From a bacterium (GTDB lineage Bacteria > Bacillota > Clostridia > Oscillospirales > Ruminococcaceae), in the NCBI GenBank assembly GCA_004561545.1, contig SFVK01000015.1:1-41074 (forward strand): a stretch of 41,074 nucleotides of DNA. Direction: 5' to 3'. This document shows positions 23,363 to 30,370 of this stretch, one piece after another (within the stretch, counting starts at the first letter, position 1; each line of letters begins with the position of its first letter). The notes under the pieces were generated by a model, which was not told the origin of the DNA, did not search any database, and saw nothing but the letters and a program-made list of their open reading frames with translations. The position numbers were made by a program, and so were the translations under genes.

Positions 23363-24607
23363 ATGCGCATTGATATTGTAACGCTCTTTCCCGAGCTGTG
23401 CGACACCTTTCTCAGCACCAGCATTCTGGGCCGTGCCCGGGCCAAAAATCTCTTTGAGGCCCATTGCCACCAGATCCGGGACTACACCAAAAACAAACAG
23501 CGCCAGACCGACGACTATCCCTATGGCGGCGGCTGCGGAATGGTACTCTATGCCCAGCCCATCGCCGACTGCCTGCGGGAAGTGCAGCGCCAGTGTGCGG
23601 AACAGGGCCGGTCCCGGCCGCATATTGTGTTCATGACCGCCGCCGGCCGGCCCTACAATGAGGCCGCCGCCCGCCGTCTGGCCACTTACGACAGCCTGGT
23701 GCTGGTCTGCGGTCACTATGAGGGCATCGATGAGCGGGTGATCGAGGCGTTCGGCGATGAGGAAATCTCCATCGGCGACTATGTTCTCACCGGCGGAGAG
23801 CTGGCCAGCCTTGTGGTGGCGGACAGCGTGCTCCGCCTGCAGCCCGGCGTCCTGGCGGAGGAAAAAGGCTACCAGGAAGAGAGCTACTGGGATGGCCTGC
23901 TGGAATATCCCCAGTACACCCGCCCCGAGGTCTGGGAAGGCCGCCCCGTGCCGCCGGTGCTCCTCACGGGGGACCACAACAAAATTGACGCCTGGCGCGG
24001 CTGTCAGAGCCGTGCCCGCACCCGCCAGCGCCGGCCGGACCTCTACGAAAGCTGGTGCGAAACCCATCCCATCACCCAGATTCCCCGCTGGAAACGTACC
24101 GAGCGGGCCCAGCTCATCCGCACGGATGCCCAGTTGGATGCCGCTGCAGCCATTTATTCCGAGGGCTGGATGCAGATGTGCCGCGACATCTGTGCTCCCG
24201 CCTATGTGGAGGCCCACACCCCCGCCGCCATGCGGGAGGAGCTGGCGCGGCAGCGCGGGGAAGGGTGGGCGTTCTATCTCCACTCCACCGCAGATGTGCC
24301 GGACGGTCTGGTGGGGGTCTGCCATAAAACCGGCGAGATCGGCCATCTGTTTGTCAAAACGGAGGCCCGGGGCCAGGGCATCGGTGCCAAACTGCTGGAG
24401 TTTGCCATCAAAAAGCTGCCGGAGCATCCCCGGCCCTGGCTTGCCGTGCTGGACTGCAACACCGGCGCAATGGGCCTTTACCGTCGGATGGGCTTTGCTC
24501 CCGACGGGGTGCGCAATGTGTTTGACCCGGCAACCGATCCCAACAGCACCCGCCTTTGCCGGGAACTGATCCTGCGCCGGTGCCAGCCGGTATCGGGGAC
24601 GCGGTAA
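23363..24607 (+). CDS. trmD: tRNA (guanine37-N1)-methyltransferase TrmD fused to a GNAT acetyltransferase domain
   Basis: The 414-residue protein is much longer than a usual TrmD (about 220-250). Residues 1-230 are TrmD: MRIDIVTLFPELC, QTDDYPYGGGCGMVL, and the trefoil-knot SAM site VCGHYEGIDERVIE with ISIGDYVLTGGELA. After LYESWCETHPITQIPRW comes a linker and a GNAT domain (about 247-410). In it IGHLFVKTEARGQGIGAKLL is motif A (acetyl-CoA loop R336-G341), and LDCNTGAMGLYRRMGF is motif B. No stop or frameshift separates them. TrmD methylates G37 of tRNAs; the acetylase substrate is unknown. rplS, its common neighbour, is absent. Confidence 0.93.
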   Translation: MRIDIVTLFPELCDTFLSTSILGRARAKNLFEAHCHQIRDYTKNKQRQTDDYPYGGGCGMVLYAQPIADCLREVQRQCAEQGRSRPHIVFMTAAGRPYNEAAARRLATYDSLVLVCGHYEGIDERVIEAFGDEEISIGDYVLTGGELASLVVADSVLRLQPGVLAEEKGYQEESYWDGLLEYPQYTRPEVWEGRPVPPVLLTGDHNKIDAWRGCQSRARTRQRRPDLYESWCETHPITQIPRWKRTERAQLIRTDAQLDAAAAIYSEGWMQMCRDICAPAYVEAHTPAAMREELARQRGEGWAFYLHSTADVPDGLVGVCHKTGEIGHLFVKTEARGQGIGAKLLEFAIKKLPEHPRPWLAVLDCNTGAMGLYRRMGFAPDGVRNVFDPATDPNSTRLCRELILRRCQPVSGTR

Positions 24608-24631
24608 CCTTTTCGTAGCTATCACCAATAG

Positions 24632-24720
24632 AGTGGAAAATTAACTGGTAAATCTGTACAAAGACGGCATATCCGTTTTGTGCCAAATGCGGAATCATGA
24701 CAAATTTGTAATTTTCCACT
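24632..24720. repeat. 12-bp inverted repeat and repeated TGTACAAAG upstream of HPr
   Basis: AGTGGAAAATTA (24632-24643) is perfectly complementary to TAATTTTCCACT (24709-24720), 65 bases apart. An inner pair TACAAA (24657-24662) and TTTGTA (24705-24710) is also present, and CTGTACAAAG occurs twice (from 24654 and from 24719). The right arm touches the putative -35 of the HPr gene. It could be an operator or a long hairpin. Confidence 0.6.
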
Positions 24721-24748
24721 GTACAAAGTCGAACAAATGGGATAAAAT
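24720..24748 (+). promoter_or_regulatory. putative promoter of the HPr gene
   Basis: TGTACA (24720-24725), 17 bp, TAAAAT (24743-24748). Both elements are imperfect. The 5' leader would be about 95 bases. Confidence 0.5.
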
Positions 24749-24849
24749 AGAAACAATCAAGGCGGCCCATAACTGTGCAATACCGCCTGAATATAGCCCG
24801 CGGTAGAAGGCTTGGGCGTATCATTTTTTATAAGTAGGAGAGAATAATT

Positions 24850-25113
24850 ATGTACGTTAAAGAAGTTACCGTTGAGAATCAGGTTGGTCTGCACGCTCGT
24901 CCGGCTACCTTCTTCATTCAGAAGGCAAACGAGTATAAGTCTTCCATCTGGGTCGAGAAGGAAGAGCGCCGTGTCAATGCCAAGTCCCTGCTGGGCGTGC
25001 TCAGCCTGGGCATTGTGGGCGGCACCACCATCCGCATCATTGCGGACGGCACCGATGAGCAGGCTGCTGTGGATGGCCTGGTCAAGCTGGTCAATTCCGG
25101 CTTCACCGAGTAA
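24850..25113 (+). CDS. ptsH: phosphocarrier protein HPr
   Basis: HPr carries phosphate in the phosphotransferase system and, in Firmicutes, regulates carbon use. The 87-residue protein has the phosphorylation site VGLHARPAT (His15) and KSLLGVLSLGI around Ser46, the HPr kinase site. The His15 rules out a Crh. The ATG follows TAGGAGAGAATAATT. The gene stands alone, without ptsI, and has its own terminator. Confidence 0.95.
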   Translation: MYVKEVTVENQVGLHARPATFFIQKANEYKSSIWVEKEERRVNAKSLLGVLSLGIVGGTTIRIIADGTDEQAAVDGLVKLVNSGFTE

Positions 25114-25133
25114 TCTGTTCTTTATGATTCTGC

Positions 25134-25162
25134 GGCGGGTGAGTGAATCACCCGCCTTTTTT
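25134..25162 (+). terminator. terminator of the HPr gene
   Basis: GGCGGGTGA (25134-25142) and TCACCCGCC (25148-25156) form a perfect 9-bp stem with loop GTGAA, then six T. Transcription of uvrC beyond it would need readthrough; its promoter is not evident. Confidence 0.95.
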
Positions 25163-25189
25163 GTCTTTGTGCCGCGAGGATCAAACGCC

Positions 25190-27034
25190 ATGACCAAACC
25201 CGAACTGTACAAAAAAGCCTGTATGCTGCCGCTGCTGCCCGGGGTCTATATCATCCGGGACAAAAGCGACACCATCATCTATATCGGCAAGGCCAAGCGG
25301 CTGCGCACCCGTGTCTCCCAGTATTTCCGCGAGGGCGTGCCCCATGACGCCAAGGTGACCCAGATGATCCACCACGCCTTCACCTTTGACGTCATTGTGT
25401 GCCAGAGCGAGTTTGAGGCACTGGTGCTGGAAGCCAGCCAGATCAAGGCCCATACCCCCAAATACAACATTCTGCTCAAGGATGACAAGGGCTACAGCTA
25501 TGTCAAGGTAACCCGGGAGGACTGGCCCCGGCTTTCCGCCGCGCTGCAAAAGGATGACGAGAATGCTGATTATATCGGCCCCTTCACCTCCTCCTTTGCG
25601 GTGCGGGAGATGGTGGAGACCGCCCAGAACTGCTTTCTGCTGCCCCGCTGCAACAAGGAATTTCCCCGGGACATCGGCAAGGGCCGCCCCTGCCTCAACG
25701 CCCATATCGGCAAGTGTATGGCGGTGTGCAGCGGCAAAGTGAGCTGCCAGGCCTACAACGACGCCGTCCAGGGCGCGCTGCGCATGATCCGCTACGGCAA
25801 AAAGGACATTGTGCGCCAGCTCAGGGAAAAGATGGAGGCCGCTGCGGAACGGCTGGACTTTGAGAGCGCCGCCATCCTGCGGGACCAGATCGCCGCCATT
25901 GACCGGGTGTCCGCCGGTCAAAAGGTGGTCATGGAGTCCGGCGCCGAGATGGACGTCATCGCGCTGGCCGGCACCTCCCGGGCGGTTTGCGCCGCCGTGC
26001 TGCGCTACCGGGAAGGCCGCCTGACCGATAAGCGGGAATTTATGTTCCATGATACCACCGATATTGACGCCGTACGGGAGGAGTTTCTGCCCCAATACTA
26101 TCTGGACGGGGAAACCATCCCCAAAACCATCGCCGTGGACGCCCTTCCCCCCGACGCCGAGGCGCTCCATCAGGCCCTCAGCGAATCCCGGGGCAGCAAG
26201 GTGGAGCTCTATGTGCCCCAGCGCGGTGATGTGGCCAAGCTGGTCACCATGGCCTACACCAACGCTGTGGAGCGCCTGGGCCGGGAGAGCGGCCGCTACA
26301 CCCGGGAGGAAAAACTGCTGGAGGAGGCCGCTCAGGTCCTGGGGCTCAAAGCGCCGCCCCGCATCATTGAGAGCTATGATATCTCCAACTGGGGCGACGG
26401 GTCCAGCGTCTGCGGCATGGTGGTGTTCCGGGACGGCAAGCCCTATCGCACCGGGTACCGGCGCTTTAAAATGAAAACCGTGGCGGGCACCGATGACTAC
26501 GCTTCGCTGGCCGAGGCGCTTTCCCGCCGCGCTGCCGAGTATGAGGCGGCCCGGCGCGGGGAAAAGCCGGACAACGACGCCAACCAGTTTGCGGCGCTGC
26601 CGGACCTGCTGCTCATCGACGGCGGCCGCGGTCAGGTCAGCGCGGTCCGCGCCGCGCTGCGGGGAACCGCGCTGGAGCGTGTGCCCACCTTTGGCATGGT
26701 CAAGGACGACCACCACCGCACCCGCGCCATTGTGGATGATGCCGGCGGCGAGATCGCCCTCAACCGCAACCGCAATATTTTTACCTTTGTGACCAGCATC
26801 CAGGACGAAACCCACCGCTATGCCAACGACTACCGCAAGCGGATGATGCGCAAAAAGTCCTATGCCGCCACCCTGACCGACATCCCCGGGGTGGGGGAGA
26901 AGACCAGCGCCGCACTGCTGGCCCGGTTCAAAACGGTGGCAGCGGTCCGCGCGGCGTCCATCTCGGACCTGGAAGAGGTCAAAGGCATCAGCCACGCCAA
27001 GGCCGAGCAGATTTATAACGCGCTGCGGCAGTGA
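25190..27034 (+). CDS. uvrC: UvrABC system protein C
   Basis: UvrC makes both incisions in nucleotide excision repair. The 614-residue protein has the N-terminal GIY-YIG nuclease (PGVYIIRDKSDTIIYIGKAK, about 17-36), the UVR segment (REKMEAAAERLDFESAAILRDQ, around 210-230, in shorter motifs), the RNase H-like C-terminal nuclease with Asp397 (ESYDISNWG) and Asp477 (LIDGGRGQ), and a final helix-hairpin-helix (DIPGVGEKTSAALLARF). The longer frame upstream shadows the HPr gene; the start is the ATG at 25190, with GAGG ten bases upstream. It probably reads through or is joined to the HPr transcript. Confidence 0.96.
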   Translation: MTKPELYKKACMLPLLPGVYIIRDKSDTIIYIGKAKRLRTRVSQYFREGVPHDAKVTQMIHHAFTFDVIVCQSEFEALVLEASQIKAHTPKYNILLKDDKGYSYVKVTREDWPRLSAALQKDDENADYIGPFTSSFAVREMVETAQNCFLLPRCNKEFPRDIGKGRPCLNAHIGKCMAVCSGKVSCQAYNDAVQGALRMIRYGKKDIVRQLREKMEAAAERLDFESAAILRDQIAAIDRVSAGQKVVMESGAEMDVIALAGTSRAVCAAVLRYREGRLTDKREFMFHDTTDIDAVREEFLPQYYLDGETIPKTIAVDALPPDAEALHQALSESRGSKVELYVPQRGDVAKLVTMAYTNAVERLGRESGRYTREEKLLEEAAQVLGLKAPPRIIESYDISNWGDGSSVCGMVVFRDGKPYRTGYRRFKMKTVAGTDDYASLAEALSRRAAEYEAARRGEKPDNDANQFAALPDLLLIDGGRGQVSAVRAALRGTALERVPTFGMVKDDHHRTRAIVDDAGGEIALNRNRNIFTFVTSIQDETHRYANDYRKRMMRKKSYAATLTDIPGVGEKTSAALLARFKTVAAVRAASISDLEEVKGISHAKAEQIYNALRQ

Positions 27035-27055
27035 GAACAAACCGCAAATTCTCCC

Positions 27056-27084
27056 TTGACAATGTCTCTCAAACCCGGCATAAT
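27056..27084 (+). promoter_or_regulatory. SigmaA promoter of rsmD
   Basis: TTGACA (27056-27061), 17 bp, CATAAT (27079-27084). It lies 27 bases before the rsmD start. Confidence 0.82.
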
Positions 27085-27110
27085 GAAAAGATGAAAGGCA
27101 GGCGAACCAA

Positions 27111-27662
27111 ATGATGCGCGTGATTGCGGGCACGGCCCGCGGCAAAAATCTGGCCTCCCTTCCGGGGGAGGACGTGACCCGCCCCACCATCAACCGCGTC
27201 AAGGAGGCCATGTTCTCCAGCGTGCAGTTTCTGGTGCCGGGCGCCCGCGTGCTGGATCTCTTTGCGGGCAGCGGCCAGCTGGGCATCGAAGCGCTCTCCC
27301 GCGGGGCGGCCCGCTGCGTGTTTCTGGATACCTCCCGCGAGGCGGTTGGCGTCATTCTGGCCAACTGCAAAACCGCAGGGGTCTTTTCCAAAAGCCGGGT
27401 CATTCCTGACGATGCCTTCCATTTTCTGGCCACCACCCGGGAACAGTTTGATCTGGCTCTGTTGGACCCGCCCTTCCATTACGGCACGGTGGCCAAAGCC
27501 CTGCCGCTGCTCAGCAGCCATATGGCGCCCGGCGGCGTGGTTCTGTGCGAAACCGAGCTGACCGCCGGCCTGCCCGGGACGGTGCAGGGGCTTGTGCAGG
27601 TCAGACAATACAAATACGGCAAGATTCTTGTCACCCGCTATGAGAAAGAGGAACAGCTATGA
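27111..27662 (+). CDS. rsmD: 16S rRNA (guanine966-N2)-methyltransferase RsmD
   Basis: RsmD methylates G966 of 16S rRNA. The 183-residue protein begins MMRVIAGTARGKNLA and TRPTINRVKEAMFSSV, the family N-terminus. It has the SAM-binding LDLFAGSGQLGIEALSRGA and the catalytic LLDPPF (Asp119 to Phe122). Either of two adjacent ATG codons (27111, 27114) may be the start. Its stop overlaps the next gene by 4 bases (ATGA). coaD, which often follows rsmD in Firmicutes, is not here. Confidence 0.95.
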   Translation: MMRVIAGTARGKNLASLPGEDVTRPTINRVKEAMFSSVQFLVPGARVLDLFAGSGQLGIEALSRGAARCVFLDTSREAVGVILANCKTAGVFSKSRVIPDDAFHFLATTREQFDLALLDPPFHYGTVAKALPLLSSHMAPGGVVLCETELTAGLPGTVQGLVQVRQYKYGKILVTRYEKEEQL

Positions 27663-28144
27663 ATGTTGAGGAACTGCTTGATCTGATGGAAGAAACGCTG
27701 GAGGAAGGGACCTCGGTGCCCTTCGCCGCGACCAAGCGTGTGGTGGATGTGGAGCGCTGCCGCGACATCATTGATGAGGTGCGCAACAACCTTCCCGATG
27801 AGCTGCGGGACAGCAAAAAGATTGTATCGGACCGGGAGCAGATTGTCCGAACCGCCCAGCAGGAAGCCGACAACATCATCAAACAGGCCGAGGAACGAGC
27901 CCGGGTTCTGGTCTCGGATCAGGAGATCACCAAGCGCGCCCAAAAGGCGGCAGTGGAAATTGTGAACGCCGCTCAGAACCAGGCCAAGGAGCTGAACCGC
28001 GCCTCCGCCACCTACTGCGAGAGCATCCTGAAAAACTCTGAGGAGGTTTTGGCGCGCAGCGTGGCCGACATCAAAAACACCCGGATGAATCTGCGCAACG
28101 TCGCCAGCCGGGATATGCGCGGCGCCAAAAAGCCCAAGCCCTGA
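27659..28144 (+). CDS. coiled-coil protein of unknown function
   Basis: The 161-residue protein is highly charged and largely helical. Residues about 25-130 read as heptad-like coiled coil (IVRTAQQEADNIIKQAEERA, then QKAAVEIVNAAQNQAKELNR). There is no signal peptide or membrane segment. It resembles DivIVA-like or ATP-synthase-b-like coiled coils in composition only; I do not recognise the family. It overlaps rsmD by 4 bases, so the two are cotranslated. A terminator follows. Confidence 0.75.
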   Translation: MNVEELLDLMEETLEEGTSVPFAATKRVVDVERCRDIIDEVRNNLPDELRDSKKIVSDREQIVRTAQQEADNIIKQAEERARVLVSDQEITKRAQKAAVEIVNAAQNQAKELNRASATYCESILKNSEEVLARSVADIKNTRMNLRNVASRDMRGAKKPKP

Positions 28145-28200
28145 CCGGCCGGTGGTTCCCCACCGCTCCCCACCCCCAAACGAAATGTGAAAAGTTCCTG

Positions 28201-28237
28201 CCCGCAGCGCTTTTTTGGCGCTGCGGGCTTGCTTTTT
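28201..28237 (+). terminator. terminator of the rsmD operon
   Basis: CCCGCAGCGC (28201-28210) and GCGCTGCGGG (28218-28227) form a perfect 10-bp stem, with a TTTTTTG loop and a further T5 at 28233-28237. Confidence 0.9.
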
Positions 28238-28253
28238 GCCCCGTGATTTGGTA

Positions 28254-28260
28254 CTATATA
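28254..28260 (+). promoter_or_regulatory. putative -10 of the mraZ promoter
   Basis: TATATA (28255-28260, in ACTATATAAATG) lies just before the MraZ boxes. A proper -35 is not evident, so this is a weak call. Confidence 0.4.
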
Positions 28261-28270
28261 AATGTCCCGG

Positions 28271-28305
28271 TGGGTAAAAATGGAGAGCTAGGGTTAAAAG
28301 TGGGT
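28271..28305 (+). promoter_or_regulatory. MraZ operator: four boxes at 10-bp pitch
   Basis: TGGGT (28271-28275), TGGAG (28281-28285), GGGTT (28291-28295) and TGGGT (28301-28305) follow each other with five-base spacers, so each starts exactly 10 bp after the last. MraZ of E. coli binds TGGGN repeats with 5-base spacers upstream of mraZ and represses the division cluster. The first and last boxes match; the middle two are degenerate. Confidence 0.82.
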
Positions 28306-28400
28306 AGTTTTCCACGTTATCAACAGAGTTTTCAACCGCGCTTTTCCCGCCGGACGTCAAAAAATCGACTGCGTCGGCCGGAAAGGGGGAGTTTTCAACC

Positions 28401-28817
28401 ATGTTCGTGGGTCAGTATGATTACGCCATCGATGCCAAGGGCCGGTTGAATTTCCCCGCCAAATTCCGGGACGGCATGGGGGAGACCTTCCTTGTCACCC
28501 GCTGGCTGGACCACTGCCTGGCGGCTTTCCCCCCCGAGGAGTTTGAGAAGGTGGCCGAGCGCATTGCCGAGAAGGGCCTGGTCAAGGGCCGCAATGTGAG
28601 CCGAATGCTCTACTCCTCTGCGGTGGAGGTTACGCCGGACAAACAGGGCCGCATCCAGCTTCCCGCCAAGCTGCGGGAATATGCCAACCTGGACCATGAC
28701 GTGACGGTGATCGGCAACCGCACCTTTGCCGAGATCTGGAACACGCAGGACTGGGAAGCCAGCCAGGCCGGTTCCGATGAGGAATTTACCGCAGCCATGG
28801 AGAATCTTGACTTTTAA
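28401..28817 (+). CDS. mraZ: transcriptional regulator MraZ
   Basis: MraZ is a DNA-binding autorepressor at the head of division/cell-wall clusters. The 138-residue protein has two SpoVT/AbrB-type halves: MFVGQYDYAIDAKGRLNFPA (1-20) with KFRD, and VEVTPDKQGRIQLPAKLREY (about 74-93). The ATG follows GGGGGAG with the intervening TTTTCAACC. It is first in the dcw cluster and has its own operator upstream. Confidence 0.96.
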   Translation: MFVGQYDYAIDAKGRLNFPAKFRDGMGETFLVTRWLDHCLAAFPPEEFEKVAERIAEKGLVKGRNVSRMLYSSAVEVTPDKQGRIQLPAKLREYANLDHDVTVIGNRTFAEIWNTQDWEASQAGSDEEFTAAMENLDF

Positions 28818-28841
28818 CGCAGGGCAGGGAGGAAGCTGCTG

Positions 28842-29765
28842 ATGGAATTCAATCATGTTCCGGTGCTTCTGGGCCCCTGCCTGGACGGACTGGCCATTGA
28901 CCCCGCCGGTACCTATCTGGACGGTACGGCCGGCGGTGCGGGCCACTCAAAGGAAATTGCCAAGCGCCTGACCACCGGGCGGCTGATCTCGCTGGATCAG
29001 GACCCGGATGCGGTGGCAACCGCCACCGAAAGGCTCAAGGGCCTGCCCGCCCGGGTGGTTCAGGCCAATTTCCGGGAAACCGCCCGCGTGCTGGACGAGC
29101 TGGGCATCCCCGCCATCCAGGGGGCCTTGCTGGATCTGGGGGTCTCCAGCCATCAGCTGGACGATGCGGAGCGGGGCTTTTCCTACCACGCGGACGCCCC
29201 GCTGGATATGCGCATGAGCCAGCAGGGGCCGACCGCCGCCGATCTGGTCAATACCCTGGACCGGGAGGAGCTGACCCGCATTCTGCGGGACTACGGCGAG
29301 GAACCCTACGCCTGGCAGATTGCGGGCAAAATCGTTAAGGTGCGGGAACAAACGCCCATCCTGACCACCATGCAGTTTGCCGACGTCATTGCCTCCGCCA
29401 TGCCGCCCGCCGAACGCCGCAAAAACAAAAACCCCGCCCGCCGCAGCTTCCAGGCGGTGCGCATTGCCGTCAACGGCGAGCTGGACGCCCTCAACGAGGG
29501 GATGGAAGCCATTTTCAGCCGTCTGGCGCCCGGCGGACGGTTCTGTATCATCACCTTCCACAGCCTGGAGGACCGGCTGGTCAAGCAAAAATTCCGCCGC
29601 TGGGCCCAGGCATGCATCTGCCCGCCGGAGCAGCCCGTCTGCACCTGCGGCGGCGTGCCCAAAGCCAAACTGATCACCCGCAAGCCCATCGAGGCGGATG
29701 CCGCCGAACGGGAAGGCAACCGCCGCAGCCGTTCCGCCAAGCTCCGGGTGCTGGAAAAACTCTGA
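28842..29765 (+). CDS. rsmH: 16S rRNA (cytosine1402-N4)-methyltransferase RsmH
   Basis: RsmH (MraW) methylates C1402 of 16S rRNA. The 307-residue protein opens with MEFNHVPVLLGPCLDGL. It contains the SAM motif YLDGTAGGAGHS, LLDLGVSSHQLDDAERGFSY, DAPLDMRM, RRSFQAVRIAVNGEL and ITFHSLEDRLVKQKFR, as expected. The length is usual. The SD is AGGGAGGAAGCTGCTG. It sits between mraZ and ftsL, the standard order. Confidence 0.97.
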   Translation: MEFNHVPVLLGPCLDGLAIDPAGTYLDGTAGGAGHSKEIAKRLTTGRLISLDQDPDAVATATERLKGLPARVVQANFRETARVLDELGIPAIQGALLDLGVSSHQLDDAERGFSYHADAPLDMRMSQQGPTAADLVNTLDREELTRILRDYGEEPYAWQIAGKIVKVREQTPILTTMQFADVIASAMPPAERRKNKNPARRSFQAVRIAVNGELDALNEGMEAIFSRLAPGGRFCIITFHSLEDRLVKQKFRRWAQACICPPEQPVCTCGGVPKAKLITRKPIEADAAEREGNRRSRSAKLRVLEKL

Positions 29766-29805
29766 TTTTCATTTTGTCCCGTATCGATAGAAAGGGGTGG
29801 TACCC

Positions 29806-30285
29806 ATGGCGACTTCCGCAGCCGCATCCATGAACACCGCACATCGCAAACAAGCTGCCGCAGAACCCCGGGTTCGGGTGGTCCGTGGGGGCCGCTACGG
29901 CGTAAGCAAGGCCCGCCAGGCCGCCGGGACCGCCGGCGCGGTGCTTGTCATCGCGCTGTTTGTGGGGCTGATCGTCAGCATCGTTGCCAGCCAGGCGCGG
30001 ATCACCCAGCTTTCCGGCGAGATTGACGCCGCCCGGCGTGATCTGACCAATGCGCAGAGCTATTACGATTATCTTTCCTCCTCCATGGACAGCATCACCA
30101 ACCGCACCAGCGCGCAGGATGTTGCCGAGGGGCGCCTGGGCCTGGTCAAGGCGGACCCCAGCCAGATTACTTATATCCGTCTGGAGGACGAGAGTGTGAT
30201 CGAGAAGTCCGCCGGCAGCACCGGCAAGCTGCTGGAAGGCCTCAAGGCGGCGGCGCTCAGCCTGATCGGCAGCTTTGATCCGTGA
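29806..30285 (+). CDS. ftsL: FtsL-like septum formation protein
   Basis: The 159-residue protein is a small bitopic membrane protein: a basic N-terminus, one transmembrane helix (about 41-63), then a coiled coil (RITQLSGEIDAARRDLTNAQ) and the ending AEGRLGLVKADPSQITYIRL, typical of FtsL. FtsL with DivIB/FtsQ and DivIC activates septal synthesis by FtsW and FtsI. The ATG at 29806 follows AAAGGGGTGG; the GTG at 29797 is within that SD region. It is between rsmH and spoVD, which supports the call. Confidence 0.85.
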   Translation: MATSAAASMNTAHRKQAAAEPRVRVVRGGRYGVSKARQAAGTAGAVLVIALFVGLIVSIVASQARITQLSGEIDAARRDLTNAQSYYDYLSSSMDSITNRTSAQDVAEGRLGLVKADPSQITYIRLEDESVIEKSAGSTGKLLEGLKAAALSLIGSFDP

Positions 30286-30305
30286 TTTGTTTCCGTTTTG
30301 CGCTC

Positions 30306-30337
30306 AAGCGTGCATCCCAACCGGAGCACGCTTTTTT
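30306..30337 (+). terminator. hairpin terminator between ftsL and spoVD
   Basis: AAGCGTGC (30306-30313) and GCACGCTT (30326-30333) form an 8-bp stem, followed by TTTT through 30337. It lies in the middle of the division cluster and may attenuate downstream expression. Confidence 0.75.
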
Positions 30338-30370
30338 GACATTATAACGCTTGACTGAAGGAACTGAACC

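Noticed and set aside
24850..25113. Crh, the regulatory HPr paralogue
   Set aside because: The phosphorylation site His15 is present; Crh lacks it.
25181..27436. A 751-codon open frame on the minus strand
   Set aside because: It is antisense to uvrC and the start of rsmD, with no ribosome-binding site and no family resemblance.
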